Positions 33,266-42,929 of a DNA stretch of 64,000 bases are shown here, in pieces; position 1 is the stretch's first letter, and each line of letters begins with the position of its first letter. The stretch comes from a virus. The notes under the pieces were generated by a model. The model saw only the letters and a list, made by a program, of their open reading frames with translations. It ran no database searches and was not told the DNA's origin. The stretch spans positions 1 to 64,000 of the IMG/VR virus record IMGVR_UViG_3300027728_000006; one strand, written 5' to 3'. The position numbers were made by a program, and so were the translations under genes.

Positions 33266-34077
33266 ACTTTCTTCTTAAGCCTTTGAATAAGTTCGAAAAT
33301 AACCTTGTTCGGCACATTACTTGGCTCATTCCAATCTTCCGCTTCTACCTTTCCTTCTTTTTTCAAGGTTTCTTTTACTTTTTCAAAAGTAATATTTGTT
33401 TTTTTCATTAGGTCTATCAGAACATTTACAGGATGAGTCGATGAAACTGCTGAGTGATCACTTGAATCTTGCGGCGGCTGCCCTTTGTTTGAATCTCCAA
33501 CTTCATCGCTTCCAACGATATTTATTCTTAAAAAATTTCTTACGGCTCTAACAAACGCTCTGTTTTCAGCAATAGCCATCAAGTAATCTTTGGCAAAACT
33601 TTTTGTGTTTTCAATATGGGCGTCGGCTAGCGATGAGAATAAGACTGGCTCCATCTCTGTTTCAAAATTAGGGATCCATTCTATTGTGCATTTAACAGCC
33701 ACATAGCTGCTACTGGCTTGAACTACGTCATACGCCACGCTTCTAAAGCCTCTAGTTTGCGCGAGGTCTTTAATGCCAGCTAAAAGAATCAAAAGTTGGT
33801 TATCGGGAAGGCTTGATATATCAACGTCCTTGCCTTGGTTTTTTAAGGCATCCCTGTTAGCAACTAGATATTCTCTACCTATCATCGCTCTCCAGTTAAT
33901 GGTTCCGTTGACATTAAATTCATATTTTACGCTAGGTAAAAGCCCGCGTTCGTCTCTTTTGAAGAGAGTTAGTTCTTTTTCTAAAGAAGAGGACTCGCCC
34001 TCATCGCCTACATCTGGCAGGTTAACGGTTTCAATTGTTTCGATTTCTTCGCTTGTATTTTTTGTATTTTTTTTCAT
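33262..34077 (-). CDS. Possible ssDNA-annealing (Rad52/Sak-like) protein
   Basis: A 271-residue protein. The stretch KSFAKDYLMAIAENRAFVRAVRNFLRINIVGSDEV (about residues 160-194; only parts quoted as landmarks) resembles the A.E.RA..RA.R segment that marks the Rad52-like or related annealing proteins of many phages. Before it lies a beta segment (VQASSSYVAVKCTIEWIPNFE) as in their nucleic-acid-binding domain. The N-terminus is acidic and Ser-rich and the C-terminal end helical. Together with the adjacent replication genes this suggests recombination. Not decisive without structural comparison. Confidence 0.45.
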   Translation of the reverse strand: MKKNTKNTSEEIETIETVNLPDVGDEGESSSLEKELTLFKRDERGLLPSVKYEFNVNGTINWRAMIGREYLVANRDALKNQGKDVDISSLPDNQLLILLAGIKDLAQTRGFRSVAYDVVQASSSYVAVKCTIEWIPNFETEMEPVLFSSLADAHIENTKSFAKDYLMAIAENRAFVRAVRNFLRINIVGSDEVGDSNKGQPPQDSSDHSAVSSTHPVNVLIDLMKKTNITFEKVKETLKKEGKVEAEDWNEPSNVPNKVIFELIQRLKKKV

Positions 34078-35307
34078 CTATTTTTTGAAAATGTAAATAT
34101 TATCGTAATCTTTTTGTAAAAGAAGGTCAAGATTTTTTATTTCTTTGAGGTCTTGATAAAACGACCTAGTTAAAGCTTTTTCTTTCAAAGCCGCCTCGCT
34201 GATATATGTTGACCCATCTGAATAGATTATTCTATAGCTTTTATAGAAGCTTGAGCCCTTGATTTTTTTTAATAATTCCTGCTGCTTTTCTTTAGTGTCC
34301 CTTTTTTCTATTTTATATACTTCGCATACATCCAATAGGTTTAATTTTAAATTATTAATTTCTTTTTCATTGTCCATTATAGATTCGTCGAATAGAAATT
34401 TGCAATTTAATCCTAGCTTTATCAGTTCTTTAATGAAGAGTTTAGTGCTCTCTGATGAATCTTTTACGTAAAAGGTGAATTCTTCTAGATTTTTTTTAAT
34501 TTCGATATTTTTTAAAAACTCCACGTCGAATTTTTTATCAGAAAAAATCCTGCACTTTCTCTTGGATAGATTTGTTAAAATGTATTTTATATTATTTCCA
34601 TCAATTACATTCGAATTCAAAAGATCAAGTCTTAGATTGAGTGTTTTATCGGGAGCTTGCTGTACATAGAAATCAAAATTAGGAACTAATTCTATTTTAA
34701 GATTAGAAAAATCTTCTCCAAGGTGAAGAGATTGTATGTCCAGATTATTTTTAATTTTAAGAAATTTTAAAACTTCTTTAGACGCTTCTTCCGGCTTAAT
34801 AAGATTAATTGTTTTCGGTTTTTCTTCACTAGAGAAAGATGGCTTGTTGCCATTCCTGTGAGACTCTATCATCTTGTAATCTTCTTTTTTACTCCAGTAT
34901 GGGTAAATATTTTCGGCGTAAATTACTGTAGATAGGCAAACTATCTTTTTTTGGAAATAGGAGGCGAAATGTAGGCTCATCGTATCACTTCCAAGGTAAA
35001 GTTCGCTATTCTTGATTAAATGAGCAGTTTGCCTCTTTGTGCAGCCGAGAGCGCTGTAGCAATTATTTATTAGTTTTTCTTTTTCGGCTCCCACCTGAAC
35101 GATTTTAATATTTTCTTTTTCTAAAAAGGGTAGCATGAAATCAATCACCTCGTTATAATAATCGTAATTTTTAGACTCCATGCCGCTTCCAGCATTGAGG
35201 CAAATATATTTACTATTACCAAATGGCAATGGAAAATATTGAGTGATTATTTTAGGTAATCCAATTTTTGCGCCGCAGTTCACTGCGTATTGTTCTAATA
35301 TGTGCAT
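34078..35307 (-). CDS. GT9-like transferase, C-terminal half
   Basis: A 409-residue protein. Residues about 33-130 (YICLNAGSGMESKNYDYYNE, then VQVGAEKEKLI, then LIKNSELYLGSDTMSLHFAS) match the donor-binding half of GT9 heptosyltransferase-like enzymes (LNAGSG....K.W, G....., L...D.G..H.A). The matching N-terminal half of the domain is at the end of the upstream gene (35318-37327). The rest (about 150-409) is a helical and beta extension I do not recognise. Start at ATG 35305-35307. Confidence 0.65.
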   Translation of the reverse strand: MHILEQYAVNCGAKIGLPKIITQYFPLPFGNSKYICLNAGSGMESKNYDYYNEVIDFMLPFLEKENIKIVQVGAEKEKLINNCYSALGCTKRQTAHLIKNSELYLGSDTMSLHFASYFQKKIVCLSTVIYAENIYPYWSKKEDYKMIESHRNGNKPSFSSEEKPKTINLIKPEEASKEVLKFLKIKNNLDIQSLHLGEDFSNLKIELVPNFDFYVQQAPDKTLNLRLDLLNSNVIDGNNIKYILTNLSKRKCRIFSDKKFDVEFLKNIEIKKNLEEFTFYVKDSSESTKLFIKELIKLGLNCKFLFDESIMDNEKEINNLKLNLLDVCEVYKIEKRDTKEKQQELLKKIKGSSFYKSYRIIYSDGSTYISEAALKEKALTRSFYQDLKEIKNLDLLLQKDYDNIYIFKK

Positions 35308-35317
35308 ATTTTATAAA

Positions 35318-37327
35318 TTAGAAATTTTTTATGTCAAAAGCAAGCTTATCTTTGCCGTTGTGTATATAGTTTAAAATTCTTTGCGTTCCTATGTGTGGAA
35401 GAAAAGTTATTTCAAAGTATCCTTTATTTCCCCCTTGCCCCTCTGACCACAATAAATTGTCCATAATTGGATAATAATCTATGACCTTGTGAATAAATTC
35501 ATTTCCATCTAGGATGTCTGCATATTGTTTTTTTGTAGCAAAGTATATATTATAATCAGGATAAGTTTCTTTTATTGATGGTAGAAGCGACGTACACCAG
35601 AAAACATCTCCAGCGCTTTGAGGCATAACGAAAAGTAATCTTTTTCCTTCGTCATTTTTGTCTAGAATGTCTTTAAAGTCAATTTTTTCTTTTTTTTGAA
35701 TTTCTTCTGAAGCTACTTTTCTAAAGTAATTTTCTATAGTTGCTCTTTCTGTATTTTTTCCAAGCTCTGTACACCAGTATTGAAAACCTTCATTTGATTC
35801 TTCTATCTCCATGTCGAGAATACTTTTGTATAAAACTTTTATCCATTCTTTATCCATTAAATTGGATGGAATAATTGCTTCTGGGTTTTGCTTTCTAACC
35901 TCTTTTGATTCAAATGAGCTTTCATCTTCATCATTTATAAATGGAGTATTGTCTAAATAGTCTTCTATTTCTCTTGAAACATTTGATATTCCGAATTTTT
36001 TAACCGTCCATTCTCTTGCTTTTTTGCCCCAGTCTTTTTTTTCCTCTTTACTTAATGAGATGAACTTGTCCAATTGTTGCTTGATTGAAGCTGGGTAGGT
36101 TGATGCTTTTATAAATTCAGTTCCATGTTCTAAATATTTTGCCCAATCTAGAGGTAATGAATATGCTTCCGGCTCGCAACATTCCTCTCCGCATGAGTAA
36201 TTTGTGACTAGCGTAATAAGTTCAGTAAGCTTAGCTTCTTGAATAGGAATTTCTTGCCCCCCACTAGTGAATGGATGGACATATACATCCATTAAATTGT
36301 AAATCTCATTAAGCTCCTCTTCCGAGATTCCAAATCCAACACCTGTAGTAATTTGAGATCCGCGTGCTCTGCAGCAATTGCAATTTTTATTTTGAGCATC
36401 CAGAGGCTCTTCCGTTTTTTGTCCAAACTCATCCAATACGAAATTGTCATTATCTTTTTTAAATTTTTCTAATCTATCGTCAAATGACTTAACTTCGTAC
36501 TGTCTGCAAGATCTGCAAATATAAGTTGTTAATATTTCTTTTGTATCAACCCCATATTGATCCGCTTGCGCTTTTATATTCCAACCTTCTGAAAAGTTCG
36601 TATGCAAAAGTAAATAAGCATTTTTTATCTCTGGATGTGAATCTCTCCACATTTTGTAGCCCTCCATTAAGTTGGGTACAAGTTTTCTAAGTTGGTTTCT
36701 GAATACGAAACCTATAATAATGGCATCTTCTGGTAGATTGTTTTTTACCCTTAGCTCTTTTCTTTTTTCATCATTGAGTCTGTAAAATTTCGAGTCATCA
36801 ATTGGTCCATGTATAGTTTTTACATGTTCATGACCAAGCCTATGAAGTTCTTTTTCGGCAAAATTGCTCCAAACCCAGTAATTTTTAATGTCTTTAGCTT
36901 TTTTAACTGCAAGTGGCAATATTGGTAAAGAGTCTAGCGTGATCCAGAGGCAGCTATTGATTTTCTTGAACCAAGTTTTATCGATATTATAGTCCACCCC
37001 CCAAAAATCTTGAGTTCCGATATAAATATCTGGTTTAATATTTTTAATATGTTCGTCGATTGTATGCGCACCATACCCAAGTGTTCTTGCTTGATTTGGA
37101 TCTTTTACTATTTCTTGGATTTTTGATTGGTCGGATGGCACGCTTCCATAACTTTTCCATGGAGTAGCTTGTAACTCTGGGGATCCCTCGTTAACGCTAC
37201 AACATACATGATGAATATCATATTTTTCAGTCTTATAAAGACTCGAAAGAAGAGTCTTCATTACTCTACCGAAACCTGTTTTAGCTAATGCGAAATCAGA
37301 GTGAAATAAAACCTTTTTTTTTCTCAT
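35318..37327 (-). CDS. GT4-like transferase with zinc ribbon and N-terminal GT9 half
   Basis: A 669-residue fusion. Residues 1-440 look like a GT4 enzyme: FHSDFALAKTGFGRVM at the start, IIGFVFRNQLRKLVPNLMEG near 205, and GISEEELNEIYNLMDVYVHPFTSGGQEIPIQEAKLTE (landmarks YVHP.....E.....E). Inside it (about 265-330) are CRSCR and CNCCRAR, a likely zinc ribbon. The last 100 residues (LLFVMPQSAGDVFWCTSLLP, then YPDYNIYFATKKQY) are the acceptor half of a GT9 domain whose other half is in the next gene. Probably builds a glycan with its neighbour. Confidence 0.65.
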   Translation of the reverse strand: MRKKKVLFHSDFALAKTGFGRVMKTLLSSLYKTEKYDIHHVCCSVNEGSPELQATPWKSYGSVPSDQSKIQEIVKDPNQARTLGYGAHTIDEHIKNIKPDIYIGTQDFWGVDYNIDKTWFKKINSCLWITLDSLPILPLAVKKAKDIKNYWVWSNFAEKELHRLGHEHVKTIHGPIDDSKFYRLNDEKRKELRVKNNLPEDAIIIGFVFRNQLRKLVPNLMEGYKMWRDSHPEIKNAYLLLHTNFSEGWNIKAQADQYGVDTKEILTTYICRSCRQYEVKSFDDRLEKFKKDNDNFVLDEFGQKTEEPLDAQNKNCNCCRARGSQITTGVGFGISEEELNEIYNLMDVYVHPFTSGGQEIPIQEAKLTELITLVTNYSCGEECCEPEAYSLPLDWAKYLEHGTEFIKASTYPASIKQQLDKFISLSKEEKKDWGKKAREWTVKKFGISNVSREIEDYLDNTPFINDEDESSFESKEVRKQNPEAIIPSNLMDKEWIKVLYKSILDMEIEESNEGFQYWCTELGKNTERATIENYFRKVASEEIQKKEKIDFKDILDKNDEGKRLLFVMPQSAGDVFWCTSLLPSIKETYPDYNIYFATKKQYADILDGNEFIHKVIDYYPIMDNLLWSEGQGGNKGYFEITFLPHIGTQRILNYIHNGKDKLAFDIKNF

Positions 37328-37328
37328 T

Positions 37329-37814
37329 TTAATCTTCTTGACTTACTGTATTGCTGGAGGAAACACTGAAGGATGCTTCGAGGCTAAGTTTCAGCCATTC
37401 TCTTAGTTTAATTGATTCATCATTCGTAAAGCCAACTGAAAAAATATTTTCTTTGTCTTTTGTGTCAGAAACCCTTAATCCAAATCCTGACATTACTCCT
37501 TCTTTAAGATATGGCGAAAAAGAAATTGAAACTCCAGAATCATTATTAAATTTATGAAAAGTTGACCACTTTTCTTCTTTTTCAATTGCTCGAATAATAC
37601 CAGAAACTTCAACATCATTGAATTTGATATTTTTTTTGGCGCTCAAATTGTCTTTATTACCCTTGAATGAGCCAATTTTTTTCTCAGCATTCCATGAGAA
37701 TTGTTTTATAAAAGAAACGTAAATCCCACCATCTGCTTCGTTAAAAGCGATGGAAACGGCTACTCCCTTGTTGCTTGCATTTGGTTTGTAAAATTGAATA
37801 TTGTTTATAGTCAT
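37329..37814 (-). CDS. Hypothetical beta-rich protein, possible nucleic-acid-binding
   Basis: About 161 residues from MTINNIQFYKPNASNKG (the track's earlier codon is TTG). Two similar halves of strand-rich sequence: IQFYKPNASNKGVAVSIAFN...FIKQFSWN and VSISFSPYLKEG...IFSVGFTN, each with aromatic-rich strands. This symmetry and the following helix resemble PUR/Whirly-like or SSB-like proteins, but the resemblance is loose. Its neighbour is the DNA polymerase. Start at ATG 37812-37814. Confidence 0.5.
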   Translation of the reverse strand: MTINNIQFYKPNASNKGVAVSIAFNEADGGIYVSFIKQFSWNAEKKIGSFKGNKDNLSAKKNIKFNDVEVSGIIRAIEKEEKWSTFHKFNNDSGVSISFSPYLKEGVMSGFGLRVSDTKDKENIFSVGFTNDESIKLREWLKLSLEASFSVSSSNTVSQED

Positions 37815-37831
37815 ACGCAAATATTATATAT

Positions 37832-40432
37832 CTATTCTATCTCTTCATCTATTAATTCTTCATCTTTTATATCTCTGAGAGCCATGTATATTTTTGCAGT
37901 CTGAATCCCTAATTTATCCACATAACAAGCGTTCCCATCCTTCTTGGTTCCTTTTATAACTAACACGTCGCCTTCCTTCGGAAGATTTCCATCATTATCT
38001 TTTTTACATTCCTCAAGCTTATCCCATTTTTTAGATGAAAAAATAAAGCAGTCAACGGATCCAGTTTCGTCAGAGACTGAATACTTTACATATGGGTTCC
38101 CATTCTTTGATGTTCTTTTTACGATTTCATTCACCACTCCTACGAAAAATAGACTGCTTTTGTCACTCAATGAGTTGCAATATTTAATATCTTTAATATT
38201 TTCATTCTTCTTGCCGAAGATGGAGGAAAGACTTTCGCTGTAAGACATACCAAGAAGAGCTCTTTCGTAAAAAAAATTTGCCAATTCTTCATTTCTACTA
38301 TTCAACAAGTAAATAGTTTTAAATTTGTCATAATCCCTTTTAATTGTAGAAAACCTAGAACTCTTAATGATTGAACCACCTTTTTCATCTTTTATGGTTT
38401 CGTTCAAGGCTTTTACGCAATTAAGAACATCATCAAATTTTCCAGATTCAATTAATTGTTTTGTTAAAATTTTCTCTCTATCTTTTAGAAGATTCCACGT
38501 TTGCGCTTCTAAAACCAATCTGCTCCTAGATTTATTGTTTATACTTTGAAGAGCACCGGCTTGAATGAGCGCTGAAAGAACGCCTATTGATATCTTGGCT
38601 TGCTTTGCGGCGATGAATAAGTCAATTTTTGAATTATATTCGCCTCTAAAATTGATCATTTTTTCAATCACTTTTTTACTAATACCTTTGATTGCAGATA
38701 ATCCATATCTAATATTTGCGCCCTCTATCTCAAAGTCTTCGCCACTTTTCGCTAGGTCTGGAGGCAAAAGCTTAATTCCAAAATCCTTCATTTCTATACT
38801 GATAATATTAATTTCATTTAAACTATCCTGCTCGTTCTTTGCCATCCTCAGAAGAGCTAGGAAGAATTCTTTAGTGTGATTAAATTTAAAATATATAGTC
38901 AATGCTGCCATTGCGCTATAGGCTGCGCTATGAGAAAAGTTAAATTGATAGCCAGCACTGTCTTCACATACTTTCCAAATAGCGTCAGCTGTTTCTTTTT
39001 TTATATTTGAAGATTTGCACTTCTCATAAATCTTTGGCTTCCATTTCGCAATTTCTTCTGGGAGTTTTTTTCCGATAGCTCTTCTAATCTCTTCTGAATC
39101 AGAAAGAGAAAACCCAATTTTATTAAACATAGCCATTACCTGCTCCTGGTAAAGGCAAATGTTTCCGGTTTTTTCCAATACTGATTCGATAATTGGATCA
39201 ATTTCTGGCTTAACCCCAGTATTTGCATATGTTGCATATTGATCTGCGTAATCTAATGCTCCTGGTCTTGCAAGCGCAACTACAGCGCTGAGTTGTTCTA
39301 AATTTTTTGGCTTGACTTTTTGACAAACCTTATAATTTGTATCCGCTTCAATTTGAAATAAACCTCTTGGATTTTTTAAATCTTGAAGATGCGCATATAT
39401 AAGTTCATAATCTTCTAGATCAATTTTTTTATAATTTATACCCACTAACTTTGAGACTTCATGAATTACCGACACACTCTTTAAGCCAAGAAGGTCTAGT
39501 TTAATATTAATTTTTGTTGCCCAGTCCATTGTGAACGAGCTTACGGATTCTTTATCAGATGTTAATTCCGTTGGAGTAGTTTTATTTAGCAAATCGTGAC
39601 TAACCACAATTCCAGAAGCGTGAACTCCCTTATTTCTAATTAAATTTTTAAGTTTTAAAGCAATTTGATATACTTGCTTATTTTCATCGCACCAATTTTT
39701 AAATTCTTCGTTTGTCTCATAAATCTCCTCTGGCTCAGCTACTTTTCCAAATTTAGAAGTAAACAAAGGGGTAATTTTATTCATCTCTACTTCATCTTTT
39801 TCACCGATGATTTTTCCGCAATCTTTAATTAGAGCCTTACCAGAAAGGGTGGATACTGTAAGCATCTTGCTTGTTCTTTGAGGATACTTTTCTTCAAGAT
39901 ATTTTATGACTTCTTTTCTTCTATAATAGCAGATGTCGCTGTCAATATCTGCGATCATTTTTCCGTCAAGATATGTCACTCCATTTATAACTTGCTTTTT
40001 AGCTCTGGCTTCTGATACAAATCTTTGAAAAAATAATCCGTATTTTACTGGATCTACCCCAGTTACGCCAAGTAAATAAAGAACAAGGCTTCCGGCCGCT
40101 GACCCCCTACCAAGTCCAGTTGGAATATCGTTTTTATTACAAAAATTAAAAACATCCCAAACTATCAAAATATAATCTACAAAATCAAGTTTATAAAGAC
40201 TTTCAACTTCTTCAGTGACTCTTTCTTTGTACTTTGATATATCAAATCCTTGAGCCTTCCATTCTGGCATCTTTTCTTTAAAGCCTCTATTGCATAGAGA
40301 TTTTAAAATTTCTAAACTATTCGCATTTTCTGGAATAGCAAACTCGATGCGATCTTTTTTTTCGACTTCTACTTTTGGGCACCGAACACCATAAAATGGA
40401 AGGTTAAGTTTTGAAAAATTTTCTAAAAACAT
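37832..40432 (-). CDS. dnaE: DNA polymerase III alpha-like, polymerase part
   Basis: An 866-residue C-family polymerase without its N-terminal PHP region. TGLGRGSAAGSLVLYLLG (about residues 105-122) and IADIDSDICYYRR (about 160-172, the metal-binding acidic pair) are palm motifs; INIKLDLLGLKSVSVIHEV near 305-323 carries the third acidic residue. Fingers follow, with RPGALDYADQYA and LYQEQVMAMF, and thumb/HhH-type helices (YNSKIDLFIAAKQAKI). An OB-fold (FFVGVVNEIVKRTSKNGNPY, then GDVLVIKGTKKDG) lies at about 745-835. It replicates the phage genome with the exonuclease and PHP proteins coded just upstream. Confidence 0.9.
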   Translation of the reverse strand: MFLENFSKLNLPFYGVRCPKVEVEKKDRIEFAIPENANSLEILKSLCNRGFKEKMPEWKAQGFDISKYKERVTEEVESLYKLDFVDYILIVWDVFNFCNKNDIPTGLGRGSAAGSLVLYLLGVTGVDPVKYGLFFQRFVSEARAKKQVINGVTYLDGKMIADIDSDICYYRRKEVIKYLEEKYPQRTSKMLTVSTLSGKALIKDCGKIIGEKDEVEMNKITPLFTSKFGKVAEPEEIYETNEEFKNWCDENKQVYQIALKLKNLIRNKGVHASGIVVSHDLLNKTTPTELTSDKESVSSFTMDWATKINIKLDLLGLKSVSVIHEVSKLVGINYKKIDLEDYELIYAHLQDLKNPRGLFQIEADTNYKVCQKVKPKNLEQLSAVVALARPGALDYADQYATYANTGVKPEIDPIIESVLEKTGNICLYQEQVMAMFNKIGFSLSDSEEIRRAIGKKLPEEIAKWKPKIYEKCKSSNIKKETADAIWKVCEDSAGYQFNFSHSAAYSAMAALTIYFKFNHTKEFFLALLRMAKNEQDSLNEINIISIEMKDFGIKLLPPDLAKSGEDFEIEGANIRYGLSAIKGISKKVIEKMINFRGEYNSKIDLFIAAKQAKISIGVLSALIQAGALQSINNKSRSRLVLEAQTWNLLKDREKILTKQLIESGKFDDVLNCVKALNETIKDEKGGSIIKSSRFSTIKRDYDKFKTIYLLNSRNEELANFFYERALLGMSYSESLSSIFGKKNENIKDIKYCNSLSDKSSLFFVGVVNEIVKRTSKNGNPYVKYSVSDETGSVDCFIFSSKKWDKLEECKKDNDGNLPKEGDVLVIKGTKKDGNACYVDKLGIQTAKIYMALRDIKDEELIDEEIE

Positions 40433-40470
40433 ATTCTATGTTAGATATTTAAACGTTTTTGAGTTAGTTG

Positions 40471-41124
40471 TCAAATTTCAATTTGATATTTTAATTTGTT
40501 CCAGACTTGAATATTTATATTTAAATCATAAAGAGCGTCGTGCAGCTTACTTTCGTCAAGTTCTATAGATAAATTTTGAGCTACCTTGCTTAATGAGTTT
40601 TTAGAACCCTTGACTATATACCTGAGCATTTTGTACTGATAAAACATAAAATTCTCAGATTTTTGATATGGAATTCCGTTATTTATACCCTTTGCTATTG
40701 ATAGCGTATCAAACACTTGTTTCTTCGCAAGGATATCTGGACACTTTCTACCCATTCGCTCATAGATGGCTTTAATGAGGTAAATATCAAATCCGAGAAT
40801 ATTGTGACCAGCTATCGCATCACAGTCTTTCAAGTGATCGGAGAGTATATTGAAAGCATCAATTGGTTTAACGCCATCCTTATTCATTCGGTCCTCAGAG
40901 TAAGAATGAGCCATTTGCCTTGCGCCTTTTGAAAATTTAAAATCATCTCCCCAGTTTATTAGTATGTCTAATTCGGAATTTTTGCAAATTTCTCCCCCAA
41001 CTGTTTTAATCAAAGCCATCTGCCATGGAAGATTAAATCTATAATTAAGGCAAAGATTGGCGGTTTCAAAATCAATAAAAAGAATTTTAATTTTCTTATT
41101 AAATCTAACGAGGTCTTCTTGCAT
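40471..41124 (-). CDS. DnaQ-like 3'-5' proofreading exonuclease
   Basis: A 217-residue DEDDh exonuclease: ILFIDFETANL (about residues 14-24, D18 and E20), CDAIAGHNILGFDIYLI (about 105-121) and LHDALYDLNINIQ (near 195, with HxAxxD). It is coded between the two parts of the polymerase (PHP part upstream, catalytic part downstream), mirroring where PolC carries its exonuclease inside one chain. It should remove mismatched 3' ends during replication. Confidence 0.88.
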   Translation of the reverse strand: MQEDLVRFNKKIKILFIDFETANLCLNYRFNLPWQMALIKTVGGEICKNSELDILINWGDDFKFSKGARQMAHSYSEDRMNKDGVKPIDAFNILSDHLKDCDAIAGHNILGFDIYLIKAIYERMGRKCPDILAKKQVFDTLSIAKGINNGIPYQKSENFMFYQYKMLRYIVKGSKNSLSKVAQNLSIELDESKLHDALYDLNINIQVWNKLKYQIEI

Positions 41125-41125
41125 T

Positions 41126-41902
41126 TTATTTATTTTCTAGAAAGGATTCGAGACAAAAAGAATCACTGCACATGTGATCAAGATTAGGTTTTTGCAACTC
41201 ACTTTTCTTGCCCAAGCATCTAATCGTCAAATAAGCTAAAAAGTCTTCCCTATTTTCGTAATAGATAGATTGTATTTTTATTAACTCTGAGGCTGGAAAG
41301 TTTGATTTTACGAATGAAAAAAGTTTTTCCTTATAAATTGAATCAAACGGTAATTCATTTTCCTCCCAAAAAAATGTTGGGGTTGTCCAAAATTCAGAAG
41401 GGGCGCAAGAACTCATCCTAAAATGATTATTAAAAAGATAAGAATCGTAAAATGGAACGCCAAGTGAAAGAGAGGGGCACCAATATTTTTTCAAATTTTC
41501 AAAATCAATTCTAGGAACGTAATAAAACCCGTCTTTGGCGGCAGTAGAAAAGATTGAACTTAAATTTTCATAGCCGTCGGCATCATTTAAAAAGATAATA
41601 TATTTAGATTCAGTTTTTATTGACGCTTCATTTTTTTCAGCAATATTATTGCAAACAGTAATTCTTAATCCAAAATTTACATTTACATCGAGGTCTTTAG
41701 AATTAAAGTAAAGCTCCAATAAGCCGGACATATTATCATCAACCAAAAAAGCATTCTTGATATTATTATCTTTAACCAATTTCAAAATTGACCTTGGTCC
41801 GACTTCACCTTCATGATTTTTTTCCAGCGTTAGGATGGATCGATTCATTGAATAATGAGACTTGAAAAATGGTATAGTGTCGTCCATTTTTTGATCATAC
41901 AT
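41126..41902 (-). CDS. PHP-type N-terminal part of the split DNA polymerase III alpha
   Basis: A 258-residue protein. FFKSHYSMNRSILTL at residues 12-26 replaces the usual FVHLHVHSDYSLLDG, FGLRITVCNN and YIIFLNDADGYENLSSIFS match the next PHP blocks, and PSLSLGVPFYDSYLFNNHF fits the DnaE region before the polymerase. The HxH metal ligands are missing, so it is probably not an active phosphoesterase but a structural part that may contact the exonuclease. It is two bases from the exonuclease gene. Start at ATG 41900-41902 or five codons later. Confidence 0.7.
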   Translation of the reverse strand: MYDQKMDDTIPFFKSHYSMNRSILTLEKNHEGEVGPRSILKLVKDNNIKNAFLVDDNMSGLLELYFNSKDLDVNVNFGLRITVCNNIAEKNEASIKTESKYIIFLNDADGYENLSSIFSTAAKDGFYYVPRIDFENLKKYWCPSLSLGVPFYDSYLFNNHFRMSSCAPSEFWTTPTFFWEENELPFDSIYKEKLFSFVKSNFPASELIKIQSIYYENREDFLAYLTIRCLGKKSELQKPNLDHMCSDSFCLESFLENK

Positions 41903-41924
41903 GTTCTTTAAGACATGTCAAACG

Positions 41925-42929
41925 TTATTTGAACGCTGGGCAACCAGAGTAATCAATTACTTCGATTTCCCATTCTTGTTCTTTTTTATTTTTTTCAATT
42001 TTTTCCAATGCTTCCTGATACTCTATATGTGAAGAGACTCCTTTGGCGGTTCTTTTGGATTCATCTTTTTCAATAATTTTATAAAAAGTCATTGGATTTT
42101 TGTAGGGACATGTCCATTTTCCCATTTGGCATAGCCAACTCTTTTTTCTATCAAAGTAAGCCATGTTGTTCGTGGCAGACTTTTCATCTATTTTTTCTAT
42201 AACAGATGTTATGTATTCTAAATAATGCTCCAATCCGTCGATTTCATTCTCAGAAAAATTACTGTCCTGGTACGGGCTGTCTGGGAATCTCATAAAAAAG
42301 AAACTAGCCTTGTAGTTTTTATAATTTTTCCATATTTTTCTAGCGACGAGGGAATACATCATAGCTTGAATGTTGGCGTCCTCATCGTCTCCTTTAAATT
42401 TTTTAGAAGAACTCTTGTAGTCTAAAATCTTAATATCATCGCCATCTATCTCTACTCTATCAATAAAACCCCTAATTGCATACCTTGGTGACTCATTGAC
42501 TATGTTAAACTCATATTCAGAATCTATAATTTTAGAAAAGTCCTTGTCTATGAATTCGAATTTCATAGTTGTCATCACCATGTCGCAAACAGTTTCCCAA
42601 TTATCTTTAGTTGGAAGCTTCGCTTTGATCGGTTTGACGGGCTCCTCTTTTGAGATTTTTTCTTTTAAGAATTGATTTTCTAAAAATCTTTTAATGGCGG
42701 GAATTTTTTCTGGAGATCCAGCATTCCATATTTTTTTAATATAATGTTGGTGCTTGGCTTTAGAAATCAATTCAAAAAGATTGTGAACAACCGTCCCCCT
42801 GCTGGCACCGCTATTTCCCTTTTGCGGAATGCCTAACTCATAGGAGGCATAATATTGCCAAGAGCAAGAATCGAGGGTTTTTATTTTAGAAGCTGATAGG
42901 TATGTGGGTTTTTTTAATTGTTGTTCCAT
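41925..42929 (-). CDS. PD-(D/E)XK nuclease, Cas4/RecB-like
   Basis: A 334-residue protein. YAIRGFIDRVEIDGDDIKILDYKSSSKKF (about residues 150-178; D in GFID, D-Y-K at ILDYKS) is the catalytic core of RecB/Cas4-type nucleases, with a later Q.MMY (QAMMYSLVAR). CSWQYYASYE near residue 22 and CQMGKWTCPYKNP near 262 can supply the cysteines of a [4Fe-4S] cluster, as in Cas4 and AddB. Role: end processing in replication or recombination. It overlaps the primase gene by 16 bases. Confidence 0.75.
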   Translation of the reverse strand: MEQQLKKPTYLSASKIKTLDSCSWQYYASYELGIPQKGNSGASRGTVVHNLFELISKAKHQHYIKKIWNAGSPEKIPAIKRFLENQFLKEKISKEEPVKPIKAKLPTKDNWETVCDMVMTTMKFEFIDKDFSKIIDSEYEFNIVNESPRYAIRGFIDRVEIDGDDIKILDYKSSSKKFKGDDEDANIQAMMYSLVARKIWKNYKNYKASFFFMRFPDSPYQDSNFSENEIDGLEHYLEYITSVIEKIDEKSATNNMAYFDRKKSWLCQMGKWTCPYKNPMTFYKIIEKDESKRTAKGVSSHIEYQEALEKIEKNKKEQEWEIEVIDYSGCPAFK

